From Apostichopus japonicus (lineage: Eukaryota; Echinodermata; Holothuroidea; Aspidochirotida; Stichopodidae), in the NCBI RefSeq assembly GCF_037975245.1, contig NC_092567.1, positions 23,962,376 to 24,026,375 on the forward strand: 64,000 nt of DNA, in the 5' to 3' direction. Positions 61,850 to 64,000 of the stretch are shown one piece after another. A model generated the notes under the pieces. That model was not told where the DNA came from. It worked only from the letters and a program-made list of their open reading frames with translations, and made no database searches. The position numbers were made by a program, and so were the translations under genes. Each line of letters starts with the position of its first letter. Positions within the stretch are counted from its first letter, which is position 1.

Positions 61850-64000
61850 TTCTCAACAGTTTGCACTCTGCAACAGAATGAATAGGATGTCTAGGGCTCA
61901 AACTTGAACAGACATCATTTCGAAAATTCTGCTCTTTTACTACTTTCTTTCTGAAGTTAAAATATTAATAATATATTTCTCAACATTTACTGTGGCGCAA
62001 TTGGTAGTGCCCTGTAACAGAGTGAGTCAGACAAACTCCTTTGACTTGATTTCAAACCCCAGTTGAGGCAGCTTTTTGATTTTCTGTACTTTCCCTACTT
62101 CCATTCTGCAGTTGAAATATTAGAAACGAGCAATATTTCTCAACAGTTACAGTGGCGCAGTTGGTAGTGCTCTGAAATGCAAAGAGTCAGACAAATGTCA
62201 TGTCTGGGGTTCAATTCCAGGTTGAGGCTTTTACTTTTCTGATCTTTTCATCTTTGCATGTCATTCCATTCTGAGGTTCAAGTATTAGAAACAAGCAATG
62301 TTTCTCAACAGTTACAATGGCGCAGTCGGTAGTGCTCTGAAATGCAATGAGTCAGACAAATGTCATGTCTGGGGTTCAATTCCAGGTTCAGGCTTTTACT
62401 TTTCTGATCTTTTCATCTTTGCATGTCATTCCATTATGAGGTTCAAGTATTAGAAACAAGCAATGTTTCTCAACAGTTACAGTGGCGCAGTCGGTAGTGC
62501 TCTGAAATGCAAAGAGTCAGACAAATGTCATGTCTGGGGTTCAATTCCAGGTTGAGGCTTTTACTTTTCTGATCTTTTCATCTTTGCATGTCATTCCATT
62601 ATGAGGTTGAAATATTAGAACGAGCAATATTACAGTTACAGTGGCGCAGTCGGTAGTGCTCTGAAATGCAAAGAGTCAGACAAATGTCATGTCTGGGTTT
62701 CAATTCCAGGTTCAGGCTTTTACTTTTCTGATCTTTTCATCTTTGCATGTCATTCCATTATGAGGTTCAAATATTAGAAACGCGCAGTATTTCTCAACAG
62801 TTACAGTGGCGCAGTTGGTAGTGCTCTGAAATGCAAAGAGTCAGACAAATGTCATTCTGGGGTTCAATTCCAGGTTCAGGCTTTTAGTTTTCTGATCTTT
62901 TCATCTTTGCATTCCATTCCATTCCGAGGTTCAAATATTAGAAACGAGCATAATTTCTCAACACTTACAGTGGCGCAGTCGGTAGTGCTCTGTAATGCAA
63001 TGAGTCAGACAAATGTCATGTCTGCGGTTCAATTCCAGGTTGAGGCTTTTACTTTTCTGATCTTTTCATGTCATTCCATTCTTAGGTTCAAATATTAGAA
63101 ACGCGCAATATTTCTCAACAGTTACAGTGGCGCAGTCGGTAGTGCTCTGAAATGCAAAGAGTCAGACAAATGTCAAGTCTGGTGTTCAATTCCAGGTTGA
63201 GGCCTTTACTTTTCTGATCTTTTCATCATTGCATTCCATTCCATTCTTAGGTTCAAATATTAGAAACGAGCAATATTTCTCAACAGTTACAGTGGCGCAG
63301 TCGGTAGTGCTCTGAAATGCAAAGAGTCAGACAAATGTCATGTCTGGGGTTCAAATCCATGTTGAGGCTTTTACTTTTCTGATTTTTTCATCTTTGCATG
63401 TCATTCCATTCTGAGGTTCAAATATTAGAAACGAGCAATATTTCTCAACAGTTACAGTGGCGCAGTCGGTAGTGCCTTGAAATGCAATGAGTCAGACAAA
63501 TGTCATGTCTGCGGTTCAATTCCAGGTCGAGGCTTTTACTTTTCATCTTTTATGTCATTCCATTCTGAGGTTCAAATGTTAGAAACGAGCAATATTTATC
63601 AACAGTTACAGTGGCGCAGTTGGTAGTGCTCTGAAATGCAATGAGTCAGACAAATGTCATGTCTGGGGTTCAATTCCATGTTGAGGCTTTTACTTTTCTG
63701 ATTTTTTCATCTTTGCATGTCATTCCATTCTGAGGTTCAAATATTAGAAACGAGCAATATTTCTCAACAGTTACAGTGGCGCAGTCGGTAGTGCCTTGAA
63801 ATGCAAAGAGTCAGACAAATGTCATGTCTGGGGTTTCAATTCCAGGTTGAGGCTTTTACTTTTCTGACCTTTCATCTTTGCATGTCATTCCATTCTGAGG
63901 TTCAAATATTAGAAACGAGCAATGTTTCTCAACAGTTACAGTGGCGCAGTCGGTAGTGCCTTAAAATGCAATGAGTCAGACAAATTTCATGTCTGGGGTT
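61850..64000 (+). repeat. Tandem array of tRNA-like (Pol III promoter) units
   Basis: Thirteen units of 154-165 bp continuing past the window end, plus a degenerate leader from about 61850. TGGCGCA starts at 61993, 62153, 62318, 62483, 62642, 62807, 62971, 63128, 63293, 63458, 63612, 63777 and 63942. Most units have an A box (TGGCGCAGTCGG), a D-arm (GCGC...GTGC pairing), a B box (GGTTCAATTCC, for example 62208-62218) 55 bp later, and T runs after it. The acceptor stem (GTTACAG) has no partner and the T-stem is broken beyond two pairs, so these are not standard tRNA genes. They look like a tRNA-derived, SINE-like monomer amplified in tandem, or a decayed tRNA cluster. Confidence 0.82.

Noticed and set aside
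61993-64000. Calling each array unit a functional tRNA gene
   Set aside because: Acceptor stem does not pair, T-stem is broken after two pairs, and the expected U33 is not in place in the anticodon loop.
61850-64000. CRISPR-like array
   Set aside because: Whole 160-bp units are repeated with no unique spacers, in a eukaryotic genome.

Overview
This is a eukaryotic, AT-rich, intron-dominated window from an animal genome. There are no operons, and only one protein-coding gene can be supported. The rest is introns, flanking DNA and many non-autonomous transposons, minisatellites and microsatellites. The gene type, long introns and transposon mix suggest a marine invertebrate such as an echinoderm, but the sequence alone does not fix the species.

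The gene spans 1377-57561 on the + strand. It encodes a complete leucine-rich-repeat G-protein-coupled receptor (LGR) of type B, the group that holds vertebrate LGR4/5/6 and insect LGR2/rickets, the bursicon receptor. I assembled 14 coding exons from GT-AG junctions that keep one reading frame. They give 3681 nt and a predicted 1226-residue protein. Its parts are a signal peptide and N-terminal cysteine cap (exon 1), about 16 LRRs (exons 2-12), a C-terminal cysteine cap and hinge (exons 12-14), seven membrane helices and a cytoplasmic tail of about 385 residues (exon 14). Introns between LRR exons all interrupt a codon after its second base; the last two introns interrupt after the first base. 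The 7TM signatures look closer to the insect LGR2/glycoprotein-hormone-receptor style than to vertebrate LGR4/5/6.

Layout: 1-1376 is upstream DNA and 5' UTR. 1613-35995 is a 34-kb first intron packed with mobile elements: a 380-bp element with a perfect 8-bp target duplication and two truncated relatives, two copies of a TTAA-flanked inverted-repeat element, a TAA-flanked element, a solo LTR with a perfect 5-bp target duplication, and an 88-bp tandem array. 35996-55558 carries exons 2-13, with a third TTAA-element copy, a 650-bp pyrimidine minisatellite, and a duplicated exon end that creates a decoy splice donor. 55559-57561 is the large terminal exon. 57562-61847 is the 3' UTR and intergenic DNA. 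From about 61850 to the window end lies a tandem array of 154-165-bp units, each with a tRNA-like D-arm and Pol III A and B boxes.
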